A stretch of 64,000 nt of DNA from an uncultured Candidatus Saccharibacteria bacterium (GTDB lineage: Bacteria; Patescibacteriota; Saccharimonadia; Saccharimonadales; Saccharimonadaceae), in the NCBI GenBank assembly GCA_948288625.1, contig CAOHYA010000001.1, positions 248,001 through 312,000 of the forward strand, given 5' to 3'. Below, piece after piece: positions 1 through 7,635 of this stretch. The notes beneath the pieces are model-generated. The model was not told the origin of the DNA. It saw only the letters and a list, made by a program, of their open reading frames with translations, and did not search any database. Every line of letters starts with the position of its first letter. The stretch's first letter is position 1. The translations under genes and the position numbers were made by a program.

Positions 1-1450
1 CTTGAATGACGCCGACAGTGTGTAGTTTTGGTAAATCCAATCCTTTGGCGACTACTTGCGTACCGATGGCGATGTTGATTTCGCCTGAGTACAGTTCCTT
101 GTAGCGTTCGTTGACGGTTTCGGCGTTAGTATTGTCGCCGTCGAAGCGAGCCACGATTGCTTTCGGAAAAAGCCGCTTTAGTTCGGATTCGATCAACTTC
201 GTGCCGATACCTTTATGGATGATATCTGCCGATTGGCACACCGGGCAGGCAGTAGGAACTTTCTGCTTGGTGTCACAAATGTGACACGACATCGTGTAGG
301 TGTCGGCATGCAAAACCAAAGGGACGAAGCAGCGTGGGCATTGTGCGCTCCAGCCGCAGTTTTCGCAGAGCGTGGTACTGGCGCTCCCGCGCCGGTTATG
401 GAAAATAAGGGTTTGCTTGCCTGTGGCAATATTATATTCGATTGCCTCGAGGAGCTTATTCGATAAAAAGCGGTGCTTGCTAAAGTTTTGCTGCTTAGTC
501 ATATCGACGAGTTCGACGGTTGAGGCTTTGGCGTTGCTGCGCGCCGATACGTCCATCCGTACGATCAAGGAATTGTTTGCTTCTGCCAGATAACGGTCGG
601 CGATAAGTGGCGTGGCGCTTCCGAAGATAACCCGAGCATCACAAAGTTTGCCAAGCACGCTGGCGGCCCGCAGGGCGGAATAGCGAGGCGCTTGTTCTTG
701 CTTGTAGCTTGGTTCGTGTGCCTCGTCAACAATAACTGCGCCTAAATGCGGGACCGGCATGAACAGTGCCGAGCGCGGCCCGATGGCGACGACCGGTTGG
801 TCGGCTTCCAGCGCTTGTTTCCAGGCGATGTGACGTTGCGCTTCGGTCATGTGCGAGTGAGTGACGATGAGGCCGGGGAAGTCATGAGTGAACTCATCGA
901 TGATTTGGCTGGTAAGACTAATTTCCGGTACTAATACGATAACCGATTTGCCACTTGCGATAGTACGGCGAGCGACTTCTTTGTACACCTCGGTCTTACC
1001 TGAGCCGGTGACTCCTTGCAGTAAAATCGTACCATTAGTTTGATTCATTATAGAGGTCACAGCTTCTGTTTGGTGAGGATTGAGCACAATTTTTGTTCGG
1101 TCTCGCGTGCTTACTTTTTCAAGTAAAGTTTGTGCTCTACGGTTGGTAGTAAGCCCACGCGGAAGCACCGTCTGCAATACGGTTGCGAGGGGAGTGCGAT
1201 AATAATCAGCCAGCCATAACGATAACCCCACCAAGCTCTCGGGCAGCGGCGTATTCTCAATGACATCACCGATCGGCTTCGTGGCATACGTCGGCTTGCC
1301 GACTTCTTTCATAACGACGCCTATGGAGGACTGCTTACCAATGGGAATCGTCACCAACAGCCCAACCTGCAGCGGCTTTTCCGACTCATATGTGAATACA
1401 GCCTGATCAGACCGCACAATCCGCGTCGGAGCCACCTCGTAATACTTCAT
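1..1450 (-). CDS. priA: Primosomal protein N' (PriA helicase), C-terminus cut by window edge
   Basis: Replication-restart helicase that reloads the replisome at collapsed forks. The reading frame is open from ATG at 1450 to the window start, about 483 codons of a family that usually has 650-800. It shows an N-terminal DNA-binding part, a Walker A motif GVTGSGKT near residue 145, a DEAH box (VDEAHEPSYKQ) near residue 240, GSATP, and two paired-cysteine zinc sites (CENCGWSAQCPRC near 361 and CHICDTKQKVPTACPVC near 387) inside the helicase lobe, all diagnostic of PriA. The N-terminal 3'BD region is rather short, as is common in reduced genomes. The start lies 6 nt after a TATACT box, so the mRNA is probably leaderless. 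It is divergent from the phosphoribosyltransferase-like gene, with palindromic element E1 between them. The identification is secure. Confidence 0.95.
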   Translation of the reverse strand, partial: MKYYEVAPTRIVRSDQAVFTYESEKPLQVGLLVTIPIGKQSSIGVVMKEVGKPTYATKPIGDVIENTPLPESLVGLSLWLADYYRTPLATVLQTVLPRGLTTNRRAQTLLEKVSTRDRTKIVLNPHQTEAVTSIMNQTNGTILLQGVTGSGKTEVYKEVARRTIASGKSVIVLVPEISLTSQIIDEFTHDFPGLIVTHSHMTEAQRHIAWKQALEADQPVVAIGPRSALFMPVPHLGAVIVDEAHEPSYKQEQAPRYSALRAASVLGKLCDARVIFGSATPLIADRYLAEANNSLIVRMDVSARSNAKASTVELVDMTKQQNFSKHRFLSNKLLEAIEYNIATGKQTLIFHNRRGSASTTLCENCGWSAQCPRCFVPLVLHADTYTMSCHICDTKQKVPTACPVCQSADIIHKGIGTKLIESELKRLFPKAIVARFDGDNTNAETVNERYKELYSGEINIAIGTQVVAKGLDLPKLHTVGVIQ

Positions 1451-1456
1451 ATATCT

Positions 1457-1465
1457 AGTATAGCA
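1457..1465 (-). promoter_or_regulatory. priA extended -10 promoter (leaderless start)
   Basis: On the minus strand TGC-TATACT ends 6 nt before the priA ATG, which puts the expected transcription start at or next to the start codon. No Shine-Dalgarno sequence is possible. The -35 region falls in the outer arm of element E1. Confidence 0.6.
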
Positions 1466-1472
1466 GTGTGAC

Positions 1473-1590
1473 GAATCCGGATGCCAAGGCCATATTTTAT
1501 GACCTCTGCAGCCCGAAGACGAGTCGGCGTATACCCGACTTCGTCTCCGGCGCGAAGCCGTCAGAAAATATGGCCTTGGCACCCGGATTC
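1473..1590. repeat. Structured palindromic element E1 (family of three)
   Basis: Two nested inverted repeats. The outer arms are GAATCCGG plus a 16-bp perfect arm GCCAAGGCCATATTTT and their complements. The inner arm AGACGAGTCGG pairs with CCGACTTCGTCT around the loop CGTATAC. Between the outer and inner stems sit CCTCTGCAGCCCGA on the 5' side and CCGGCGCGAAGCCGTC on the 3' side; near-identical strings occur in E2 (39850-39960) and E3 (42164-42288), while the stem sequences differ. It lies between two outward-facing promoters, so neither neighbour's transcript should contain it. Function is unknown. Confidence 0.85.
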
Positions 1591-1602
1591 ACACCCTCGT
1601 TA

Positions 1603-1611
1603 TGCTAAAAT
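1603..1611 (+). promoter_or_regulatory. Extended -10 promoter of the PRTase-like gene
   Basis: TGC-TAAAAT is followed by 6 nt and the ATG at 1618, the spacing expected for a leaderless mRNA. No convincing -35 hexamer is seen; the upstream DNA is element E1. Confidence 0.5.
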
Positions 1612-1617
1612 AAGCAT

Positions 1618-2274
1618 ATGTATTTTGAGTCTCGAGTCCACGCTGGGCAACAACTTGCCGCAGAGCTACTAGAGCGGTATCGCTACGACAACTGTGCGGT
1701 CGTGGCTATTAGCGATGGTGGCGTGGTGGTGGGCGAGCAGATTGCCGCTGCGTTGCACTGCCTATTGACGATGTTAGTAGTGGAAAATATCGAGGTACCA
1801 GGCGAAAGCGTCAGCTTCGGCGGTATTTCCGAAGGTGGTAACTTTAGTTTCAATAGTGAAATTTCTAAGGTTGAGATGGATGAATACGCTATCGAATACC
1901 GTGGATATCTAGAAGATCAAAAGCGCGAAGCCTTCCAACGTATCAACCGTTTGCTTGGTGACGGCGGCCTTATCGACCACGACATGCTGCGTGACCATAC
2001 AATTATTCTTGTAAGTGACGGCTTCGATAGTACGGTCGAGCTTGATGCTGCCCTTGATTTCCTGAAACCAATCCGAATTGCCCGTTTAGTTATCGTCGCT
2101 CCGATCGCTTCATCGTCGGCCATCGACCGTCTGCACGTTGCCGCGGACGAGCTTCACATCCTTGACGTAAAGGGTAATTACATCGAAACTGACCACTATT
2201 ACAACCAGAATCAGATACCAACTCACGAGGAGACGATCGACAAAATCAACAAAATTGTGTTGAATTGGCGTTGA
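1618..2274 (+). CDS. Phosphoribosyltransferase-like protein
   Basis: 218 aa. The N-terminus (YFESRVHAGQQLAAELL) matches the opening of COG1926-type predicted phosphoribosyltransferases (FxDRxxAGxxLAxxL), followed by the VAISDGGVVVGEQIA strand-loop-helix that corresponds to their LPRGGVPVA segment. The usual PRPP loop (VDDGxATG) is replaced by ILVSDGFDSTVELD near residue 140, so PRPP binding may be altered; activity is not assured. Family members are thought to act in nucleobase salvage, but the substrate cannot be read here. The start is fixed by the -10 box 6 nt upstream; the gene is probably leaderless. It stands alone, divergent from priA, with its stop overlapping the -35 region of the next promoter. 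Confidence 0.65.
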   Translation: MYFESRVHAGQQLAAELLERYRYDNCAVVAISDGGVVVGEQIAAALHCLLTMLVVENIEVPGESVSFGGISEGGNFSFNSEISKVEMDEYAIEYRGYLEDQKREAFQRINRLLGDGGLIDHDMLRDHTIILVSDGFDSTVELDAALDFLKPIRIARLVIVAPIASSSAIDRLHVAADELHILDVKGNYIETDHYYNQNQIPTHEETIDKINKIVLNWR

Positions 2275-2300
2275 CCTGAGCCTACCAAAAAGTGTAGAAT
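2271..2300 (+). promoter_or_regulatory. Promoter of the winged-helix/recJ operon
   Basis: TTGACC, an 18-bp spacer and TAGAAT. The transcript would carry a leader of about 47 nt ending in the Shine-Dalgarno AAAAGGGG before ATG 2354. Confidence 0.5.
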
Positions 2301-2353
2301 AAAAAGCAACAGACGAACGTGTTTTGGAACTAATTGAAGAGTAAAAGGGGAAT

Positions 2354-2656
2354 ATGTTAGACGTATTTATTACATCTCGGGTGCGCCGTAAGATCGTAGT
2401 GGTCTATGCTAAATATCCCGATTTCCGTACGCACGTTCGCGGCCTCGCCAAACTTATCAAAGAAGACCCAGGTAACATTCAACGCGAGTTAAAACGTCTC
2501 GAAAAAGTCGGCTTTTTACTTAGCGAACGCCATGGCAATACCAAAATTTACGCGACCAATAAACAGTTCCCGATTTTCAAGGAACTCCAAAGTATCGTCA
2601 TCAAATCTCAGCAACAAGCAGCCCGCCCGAAGCGCACTTCATCCGATATTGCCTAA
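2354..2656 (+). CDS. Winged-helix transcriptional regulator (ArsR/MarR-like)
   Basis: 100 aa and basic. The pattern (FITSRVRRKIVVVYAKYP, then LAKLIKEDPGNIQRELKRLEKVGFL, then ERHGNTKIYATN) is a classic winged helix: helix 2, recognition helix 3 and a beta wing. There are no metal-binding cysteines, so the signal is unknown. Its stop overlaps the recJ start (TAATG), so the two are translationally coupled and it may autoregulate the operon. Small stand-alone wHTH proteins next to recJ recur in reduced genomes, but a role in DNA repair control is only inference. Confidence 0.7.
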   Translation: MLDVFITSRVRRKIVVVYAKYPDFRTHVRGLAKLIKEDPGNIQRELKRLEKVGFLLSERHGNTKIYATNKQFPIFKELQSIVIKSQQQAARPKRTSSDIA

Positions 2657-4338
2657 TGAACTTATTCGAACGCATTCTGAAAGCCAGAGGGTTATCTGGC
2701 GAACGGAAGGCGATTTTTTTATCGCCGAATTACGATCGCAAGCACGATCCTTTTTTGCTACCCGACATGCAAAAAGCGGTCGATCGCCTGGTAAAAGCGC
2801 GTGAAAAACAAGAAAAGATTACCATTTACGGTGACTACGACATCGACGGCCTCACTGCCACCACCGTGCTCATCGACAGTTTGAAAAGCTTCGGTTTTGA
2901 GCATGTGTCCGCTTTTATTCCCAACCGTTTCGTCGAAGGGTACGGCCTGACGGTCGATGCGGTCGAACGTATTATCGCCGACGGTGCCGAACTTATCGTA
3001 ACGGTGGACTGTGGAAGTTTGAGCCATAAGGAGATTGCTCGCGCCAAAGAATTAGGCGTCCAAGTTATCGTCACCGACCACCACAATGTCGCCGAAGTAC
3101 AGCCCGAGGCGGTAGCGGTCATCAACCCAAAGCGGCTTTTGGCCGATTATCCCGATGAATACGAAAAGTACTTGTTGAAGCCGGAATCGAAGAAAAAAAT
3201 ATATCCTTTCCTGGATTTGGCAGGGGTCGGGGTCGCTTTCAAACTTGTGCAAGCCCTCCAAACGCGACTCGATGGTTTAGAGCTTGGGCAAGAAAAGTGG
3301 CTGCTTGATTTGGTAGCGCTGGGAACGGTATGTGACATCGTGACTTTGGTCGATGAAAACCGAACGAACGTGTTCTACGGTTTGAAAGTACTCGCTCAAA
3401 CACGTCGTCCTGGGTTGAAGGCTTTGATGGCAGTGGCGGGCGTGCGCCCGGAAACAGTCAACGCTCGGAGCCTCGGGTTTGGCCTTGGTCCGCGCATGAA
3501 TGCTTCGGGGCGGCTTGAAACGGCGCAGTATACGCTCGATTTACTTACCACATCTGATAATTATGAGGCGCTTGAATTGGCGCGCCAACTTGACGATATG
3601 AACAAGAACCGCCGCCGTGAGCAAGATGAAATTTTCAAAGAGGCGATCATCGAAGCGGAAGAGCGTAAAGCCGATCCGGTACTCGTGGTTAGTGCCAAGG
3701 GCTGGAACCATGGCATCGTCGGTATCGTGGCGGCCAAGTTATTGGAGCGGTATCAAAAGCCAACCTACGTATTGGCCGTTCATGGTGACGAAGCCAAAGG
3801 GTCGGCGCGCAGTTACGGTGATTTCAGCGCCGCCGACGCTATTCGTGCCGCCGATGACATTATCACCAAAGGCGGCGGGCATAAGCTGGCGGCCGGCGTC
3901 ACATTACCGGCAACGAACATCGATGCCTTCCGGGAGCGCGTCAACCAATTCTATAAAGACAAAGAATTATTTAACCAACCGCTTTTATTGCTGCCGAAAG
4001 CCGACACCGAGGCTGAGCTCGATGACCTCGACGAGGAGCTTTTACGTCAACTGGCGACCCTCGAGCCCTACGGAAGCGGTAATCCGCAGCCGATCGTGCG
4101 CATTAATGATGTGCTCGTAATGAACGTTCGACGGATGGGCGATAGCAGCCAGCACGTAAAATTAACGCTCCGAAATGCCGCTGGGCGAAAAATAGATGCG
4201 CTCGCTTTTAGCGCGCCGGCACACTTTTTCGTGGAACCAGGCACGAAAGTGCACGTATGGTGTACCATCGAGCTGAATGAATGGAACGGCAACCGTTCGG
4301 TAGAAGGCAAGCTGCTTCACCTTGAGCTTGCGGAATAA
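2656..4338 (+). CDS. recJ: Single-stranded-DNA exonuclease RecJ
   Basis: 560 aa, normal for RecJ. It is a 5'-3' ssDNA exonuclease acting in recombination, mismatch and base-excision repair. DHH-family motifs are present: GDYDIDG at 59-65, VTVDCGS near 116-121, VTDHHN at 139-144, and the DHHA1 motif GPRMNASGRLETA near 280; GGGHKLAAG is the DHHA1 substrate loop near 412. A C-terminal OB-like domain follows. Translation is coupled to the upstream winged-helix gene. It ends one base before the stop of the convergent ABC permease gene, with no room for a separate terminator between them. Confidence 0.97.
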   Translation: MNLFERILKARGLSGERKAIFLSPNYDRKHDPFLLPDMQKAVDRLVKAREKQEKITIYGDYDIDGLTATTVLIDSLKSFGFEHVSAFIPNRFVEGYGLTVDAVERIIADGAELIVTVDCGSLSHKEIARAKELGVQVIVTDHHNVAEVQPEAVAVINPKRLLADYPDEYEKYLLKPESKKKIYPFLDLAGVGVAFKLVQALQTRLDGLELGQEKWLLDLVALGTVCDIVTLVDENRTNVFYGLKVLAQTRRPGLKALMAVAGVRPETVNARSLGFGLGPRMNASGRLETAQYTLDLLTTSDNYEALELARQLDDMNKNRRREQDEIFKEAIIEAEERKADPVLVVSAKGWNHGIVGIVAAKLLERYQKPTYVLAVHGDEAKGSARSYGDFSAADAIRAADDIITKGGGHKLAAGVTLPATNIDAFRERVNQFYKDKELFNQPLLLLPKADTEAELDDLDEELLRQLATLEPYGSGNPQPIVRINDVLVMNVRRMGDSSQHVKLTLRNAAGRKIDALAFSAPAHFFVEPGTKVHVWCTIELNEWNGNRSVEGKLLHLELAE

Positions 4339-5568
4339 CTAGCGTTTAAAAAGTTTCGATAACTTGATCGTCTGGCTGAATTCGAGCGCCCCTAACTTGA
4401 AGGCGCGAACGGCTATGAAAATACTCAACAGCATGAATGCCGTCATGACGGCCAATGAAACCCATGACTGAACAGGACCGAGGTTATCCACCGTGTTACG
4501 TATCAAGTTAACGACCGGTGAAGTAATCGGGAAGTAGGTTATGAAACGAACGATCGGGTTTTCCGGGTCGGTCACGATTGCGGCGACGAAATAGAAAGGA
4601 ATGAAAGCGCCGATAAAGAAGATGGACGAGAAGCTGTTGGCTTCTTTCGTTGATGGCGCCGCAGCGGCGGTAGCGGTCATGAACCCGGCGTACATCAAGA
4701 AACCGACGATCAAGAAAGCGGCACCAAAGAACATGGTGAGCGGGTCGAATACGATTTTCGCAAAGTCGATGCCGAACGGCAAATGCACGCCGTTTCCAGT
4801 TTGCGATAATACCAAAATACCAATTACCGCAAGAAGCGCGAAGAATGCGACTTGCGTCAGCGTGACTAAACTGACGGCCAGTAGTTTGCCGACAATCAAG
4901 GTACGCGGTTTTACGTAAGTCAGTACCATTTCCATCGAACGGTTTTCTTTTTCTTCGCTGACACTCGTAAGCATGTAGCTGATCGAGAAGGCAAAAATGA
5001 TATAGAACAGTATGACGAAGAGGGCAGGGGCGATGAACCCGTTTACTCCGGCAGTTTCCTCACCATTTTCATAGGTAGTGAGCGTCGCTTCGGCACCATT
5101 TTGGGCAAGCGCGATTACTTCCGCGGAACCGAGTGGCAGGAACAAGCTTGTCTCCAGAATGTTATCGGCTAAGGACGTGACGGTACTGGTTTGCGTGAGG
5201 TCGCTGGTACTTAGGTAGATTTTATATTTGCGATCATCTTTTAACGTCGAAGGGAAAACGATCAACGCATCTTTTTTACTATCCTGAACCTGTTGTCGAA
5301 GGGTTTCCGTTTGATCGGCCGGGCTGAGGGTGAGCTTGCTGGCTTCGACGATCTGTTTGTTGATCAGGCCGCTGTCGTCGACGATAGCTACGTTCTTCAG
5401 GTCTTTGGCTAACTCCTGAATACGATTAGCGCTTGATTGGTTGCCGACAAAACTTAACGCGATAACCGCGCCGATGATAAGGGGGATCGCCAGCATCAAA
5501 ATCCAAAAACTTGGCTGACGAACGATCGTCAAGTATTCATGGCGAATAACGGATTGTAATTTAGACAT
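4339..5568 (-). CDS. natB: ABC-2 type transporter permease (NatB-like)
   Basis: 409 aa membrane subunit of an ABC exporter. It has one N-terminal membrane segment (about 20-42), a large extracytoplasmic domain of about 140 residues, then five or more C-terminal segments. EKENRSMEMVLTYVKPRTLIVGK near 205 is the coupling region typical of the NatB/YhaP family. It pairs with the ATPase encoded just upstream (8-bp overlap). Family members export Na+, antibiotics or peptides; substrate here is not predictable. The symbol is by family resemblance only. Confidence 0.85.
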   Translation of the reverse strand: MSKLQSVIRHEYLTIVRQPSFWILMLAIPLIIGAVIALSFVGNQSSANRIQELAKDLKNVAIVDDSGLINKQIVEASKLTLSPADQTETLRQQVQDSKKDALIVFPSTLKDDRKYKIYLSTSDLTQTSTVTSLADNILETSLFLPLGSAEVIALAQNGAEATLTTYENGEETAGVNGFIAPALFVILFYIIFAFSISYMLTSVSEEKENRSMEMVLTYVKPRTLIVGKLLAVSLVTLTQVAFFALLAVIGILVLSQTGNGVHLPFGIDFAKIVFDPLTMFFGAAFLIVGFLMYAGFMTATAAAAPSTKEANSFSSIFFIGAFIPFYFVAAIVTDPENPIVRFITYFPITSPVVNLIRNTVDNLGPVQSWVSLAVMTAFMLLSIFIAVRAFKLGALEFSQTIKLSKLFKR

Positions 5569-6304
5569 GGGCTACCTCGTGACTTTTTTCTTTATATATA
5601 CGTACGAAAATATCTTCGATTGATTTTGACTTGAACTCTTTTTTCACTTCCGCGACCGTACCGTACGCGCGGGCCGTGCCATCTTTCAAGATAAGCAAGC
5701 GATGTGCGAGACGTTCTACTTCTTCCATGAGGTGGGTAATGTAGATTACCGCCGTACCATTTTTCTGTAATTCATCCACGATATCGAGGAGTAATTTTCG
5801 ATTGACCGGGTCGAGGCCTTTCGTTGGCTCGTCGAGAATAAGAAGGTTTGGGTTTCCCATGATAGCCACGCCAAGTTGAATTTTCTGCTGTTGACCACCG
5901 GAAAGTTTTTTGATTTTGGTATTCGCTTTGTCGGCCAGCTCGACACGTTCCAGGAATGCCGTCGAAAAATCACGGGCAGCTTCGCGGGTCATACCTTTTA
6001 ACTCGCCGAAGTAAATCATGGTATCGAGTACTTTCGAACGAGTATAAAGGCCACGTTCTTCGGGAAGATACCCTACTTTTGAGGCGGTTTCAGGTGTCAA
6101 CGTTTTACCGTTTATGTGGAGCGTACCGGTCGTAGGTTGGTAGATGCCAAGAAGGGAACGGATGGTGCTGGTTTTGCCTGATCCATTTGACCCCAAGAAG
6201 GCGAACACCTCGCCAGGTAATACTTCAAAGTTTAATTCTTTTACGATCTCTTTTTCGCCGATGGTAAGGCTGAAGTCTTTTATGCTCACGATAGGTTTTG
6301 TCAT
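5561..6304 (-). CDS. natA: ABC transporter ATP-binding protein (NatA-like)
   Basis: 247 aa nucleotide-binding subunit. Walker A GSNGSGKT (38-45), signature LSGGQ (134-138), Walker B LLILDEP (154-160) and the H-loop THLMEE are all intact; PEERGLY near 82 is typical of NatA/DrrA exporters. ATG 6304 is chosen over an upstream in-frame codon because it starts the ABC fold and lies 8 nt after a TATACT box with TTGCCG 17 bp upstream; the longer N-terminus would run across that promoter. It forms a two-gene operon with the permease. Confidence 0.93.
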   Translation of the reverse strand: MTKPIVSIKDFSLTIGEKEIVKELNFEVLPGEVFAFLGSNGSGKTSTIRSLLGIYQPTTGTLHINGKTLTPETASKVGYLPEERGLYTRSKVLDTMIYFGELKGMTREAARDFSTAFLERVELADKANTKIKKLSGGQQQKIQLGVAIMGNPNLLILDEPTKGLDPVNRKLLLDIVDELQKNGTAVIYITHLMEEVERLAHRLLILKDGTARAYGTVAEVKKEFKSKSIEDIFVRIYKEKSHEVAHV

Positions 6305-6312
6305 ATGGTGTA

Positions 6313-6341
6313 AGTATAAAGATATTTTCGATCGTCGGCAA
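6313..6341 (-). promoter_or_regulatory. natAB promoter
   Basis: Minus-strand TTGCCG, 17 bp, TATACT. The -10 box ends 8 nt before the natA ATG, so the mRNA is leaderless or nearly so. Confidence 0.6.
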
Positions 6342-6372
6342 ATGAAAACGAAACATACTGTGGACAATGAAG

Positions 6373-6411
6373 AAGCCACCCGAGAGGACGGCTTCCTCAA
6401 TCGAGTGGCTT
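6373..6411 (-). terminator. Hairpin terminator downstream of the orphan membrane gene
   Basis: AAGCCACTCGA pairs with TCGGGTGGCTT (minus strand, one wobble), followed by TCTTCATTG. The U-tract is weak, but it sits 6 nt after the stop codon of the gene at 6417-6770. Confidence 0.55.
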
Positions 6412-6416
6412 AATTG

Positions 6417-6770
6417 TCACGCCGTTTGCGAACGAGCACGTAGGCGGTGGAGACCCTGTTTCGCCCAACGATACAGCATGATCGCTGCGTCGTACGAAGT
6501 GCGAGACAAGTAGATGCTCAACACGACGGGCGCGAACATCGCTACCAACATGGAGGGTTCGAATTCCAGAAGGGAATACAGCATCGCGAACGTCATGACA
6601 CCGAGGAGGCCGGCGACGGCAGGTGCGGCCGTGATGAGTGCGTACAGCTGCTTCCGTCCACGCTGGGATCTCTTGATCTGCAAGCTCAGTCTTGCGAAAA
6701 TGAAGTAAATCGCCGAAGCCAGCATCATCCACGCACTGAGCTCCAGGTACTCGTCGAGCGTAAGGTCCAT
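6417..6770 (-). CDS. Orphan GC-rich gene: small membrane protein
   Basis: 117 aa; not recognised. It has membrane segments around residues 11-28, 43-66 and 70-90 with basic clusters (RSQRGRKQ, LHRLRARSQ) on the probable cytoplasmic side. ATG 6770 is chosen because AAAGGTG stands 6 nt upstream; a GTG 9 nt earlier is possible. Codon use is richer in G/C than in the flanking genes. It is monocistronic, with its own TTGATT-17-TATAAT promoter, about 50 nt of leader and its own hairpin. These properties are shared with the genes at 23554, 24119, 24602 and 63532, and suggest separate acquisition. No function is proposed. Confidence 0.65.
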   Translation of the reverse strand: MDLTLDEYLELSAWMMLASAIYFIFARLSLQIKRSQRGRKQLYALITAAPAVAGLLGVMTFAMLYSLLEFEPSMLVAMFAPVVLSIYLSRTSYDAAIMLYRWAKQGLHRLRARSQTA

Positions 6771-6827
6771 TCTTATCACCTTTTCTTTGGGGTTTGAAAC
6801 CTTTAACTACAAGGCTAGAACAGTAGT

Positions 6828-6856
6828 ATTATACTATTTCATACGAAAATAATCAA
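6828..6856 (-). promoter_or_regulatory. Promoter of orphan membrane gene
   Basis: Minus-strand TTGATT, 17-bp spacer, TATAAT, in an AT-rich stretch. Confidence 0.65.
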
Positions 6857-6905
6857 TGTGTCAAATTATTCCAACGTACATGGCTTCAATAGCCCGGAAG
6901 GGGAG

Positions 6906-6934
6906 TTGTAATACTCTTACCAATCTGTTACACT
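6906..6934 (+). promoter_or_regulatory. rpsU promoter
   Basis: TTGTAA, 17-bp spacer, TACACT. Only 9 nt separate the -10 box from the rpsU ATG, giving a leader of at most a few nucleotides and no Shine-Dalgarno sequence. Confidence 0.6.
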
Positions 6935-6943
6935 ATCATTCAT

Positions 6944-7159
6944 ATGGTACAAGTAACACGTAAAGACGAACGCGAAGCGAACGAAAACATCATTCGTCGT
7001 TTCAACCGAAAAGTGCTGCAAAGCGGTGTATTAGCTGAGGCTAAGGCATCTATGCGCTTTAACAAGGACATTAGCAAGGTTGAACGCCGTAAAAAGGCTA
7101 TCATCCGTAAAGAACGTAAGGCCGACAAGCTTGCCAAAGCTCGTCTTGGTTTACGCTAA
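6944..7159 (+). CDS. rpsU: 30S ribosomal protein bS21
   Basis: 71 aa. Small-subunit protein at the mRNA exit side near the anti-Shine-Dalgarno region. The sequence matches bS21: VQVTRKDEREANENIIRRF, then a highly basic helix (KVERRKKAIIRKERKADK). It is first in an rpsU-yqeY pair, a gene order common in many bacteria. It appears to be translated from an almost leaderless mRNA, which is notable because bS21 is tied to Shine-Dalgarno recognition in other phyla. Confidence 0.95.
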   Translation: MVQVTRKDEREANENIIRRFNRKVLQSGVLAEAKASMRFNKDISKVERRKKAIIRKERKADKLAKARLGLR

Positions 7160-7170
7160 GGTTAAAGCGG

Positions 7171-7626
7171 GTGGCGCTCAAAGCACAACTCGATGACGAT
7201 TTAAAAGCCGCCCTTTTGGGCGGCGATCGTTTTCGTGCCGAGGTTTTACGCGGTCTGAAGGCCGTTATTCTTAACGAAGAAGTATCTCAAGGCAAGCGTG
7301 ACGAAGGTCTTGACGACGTCACTATCGAAGCGTTAATCGCTCGCGAAGTAAAAAAACGTGCCGATAGCGCCGCTCAGTACGAAGCTGCTGGTCGTCCCGA
7401 ACTTGTTTTGTCTGAAAAAGCTGAATCCAAAATTATCGAAGCCTACCTTCCGGAACAAGTTTCAGAAGAAGATATTCAAGTTGTCATCAAAGAAACAATC
7501 GCATCACTCGGTGCAGCCGGCCCACAAGCTATGGGGCAGATTATCGGTGCCGTAAAAGGACGCCTTGGCAATTCAGCTGATGGTGGCACGATTGCTCGGC
7601 TTGTGAAACAAGCGCTCGATGCGTAG
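7171..7626 (+). CDS. yqeY: GatB/YqeY domain protein
   Basis: 151 aa, the normal length for free-standing YqeY proteins. The family shares the C-terminal tail domain of GatB, the amidotransferase that corrects Glu-tRNA(Gln); stand-alone members may bind tRNA, but their exact job is not settled. Diagnostic stretches are LDDDLKAALLGGDRFRAEVLRGLKAVILNEEV in outline, IIEAYLPEQVSEEDI, and GQIIGAVKGRLGNSADGG near the C-terminus. GTG is the start, 11 nt after rpsU, and the two genes are probably co-transcribed. Confidence 0.93.
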   Translation: MALKAQLDDDLKAALLGGDRFRAEVLRGLKAVILNEEVSQGKRDEGLDDVTIEALIAREVKKRADSAAQYEAAGRPELVLSEKAESKIIEAYLPEQVSEEDIQVVIKETIASLGAAGPQAMGQIIGAVKGRLGNSADGGTIARLVKQALDA

Positions 7627-7635
7627 TATAAAAGT

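Noticed and set aside
1473..1590. E1-E3 as integron attC sites
   Set aside because: The R/L box consensus (GTTRRRY and RYYYAAC) is not present, there are no cassettes between copies and no integron integrase.
1473..1590. E1-E3 as ordinary rho-independent terminators
   Set aside because: The elements are too long, contain conserved internal loops, lack a terminal T-run, and E1 lies between two divergent promoters.
2272..2274. TGA as a sense codon (Gracilibacteria-type code)
   Set aside because: TGA ends several genes at sensible places (for example 1618-2274 and map-adk overlap) and is not found inside conserved genes.
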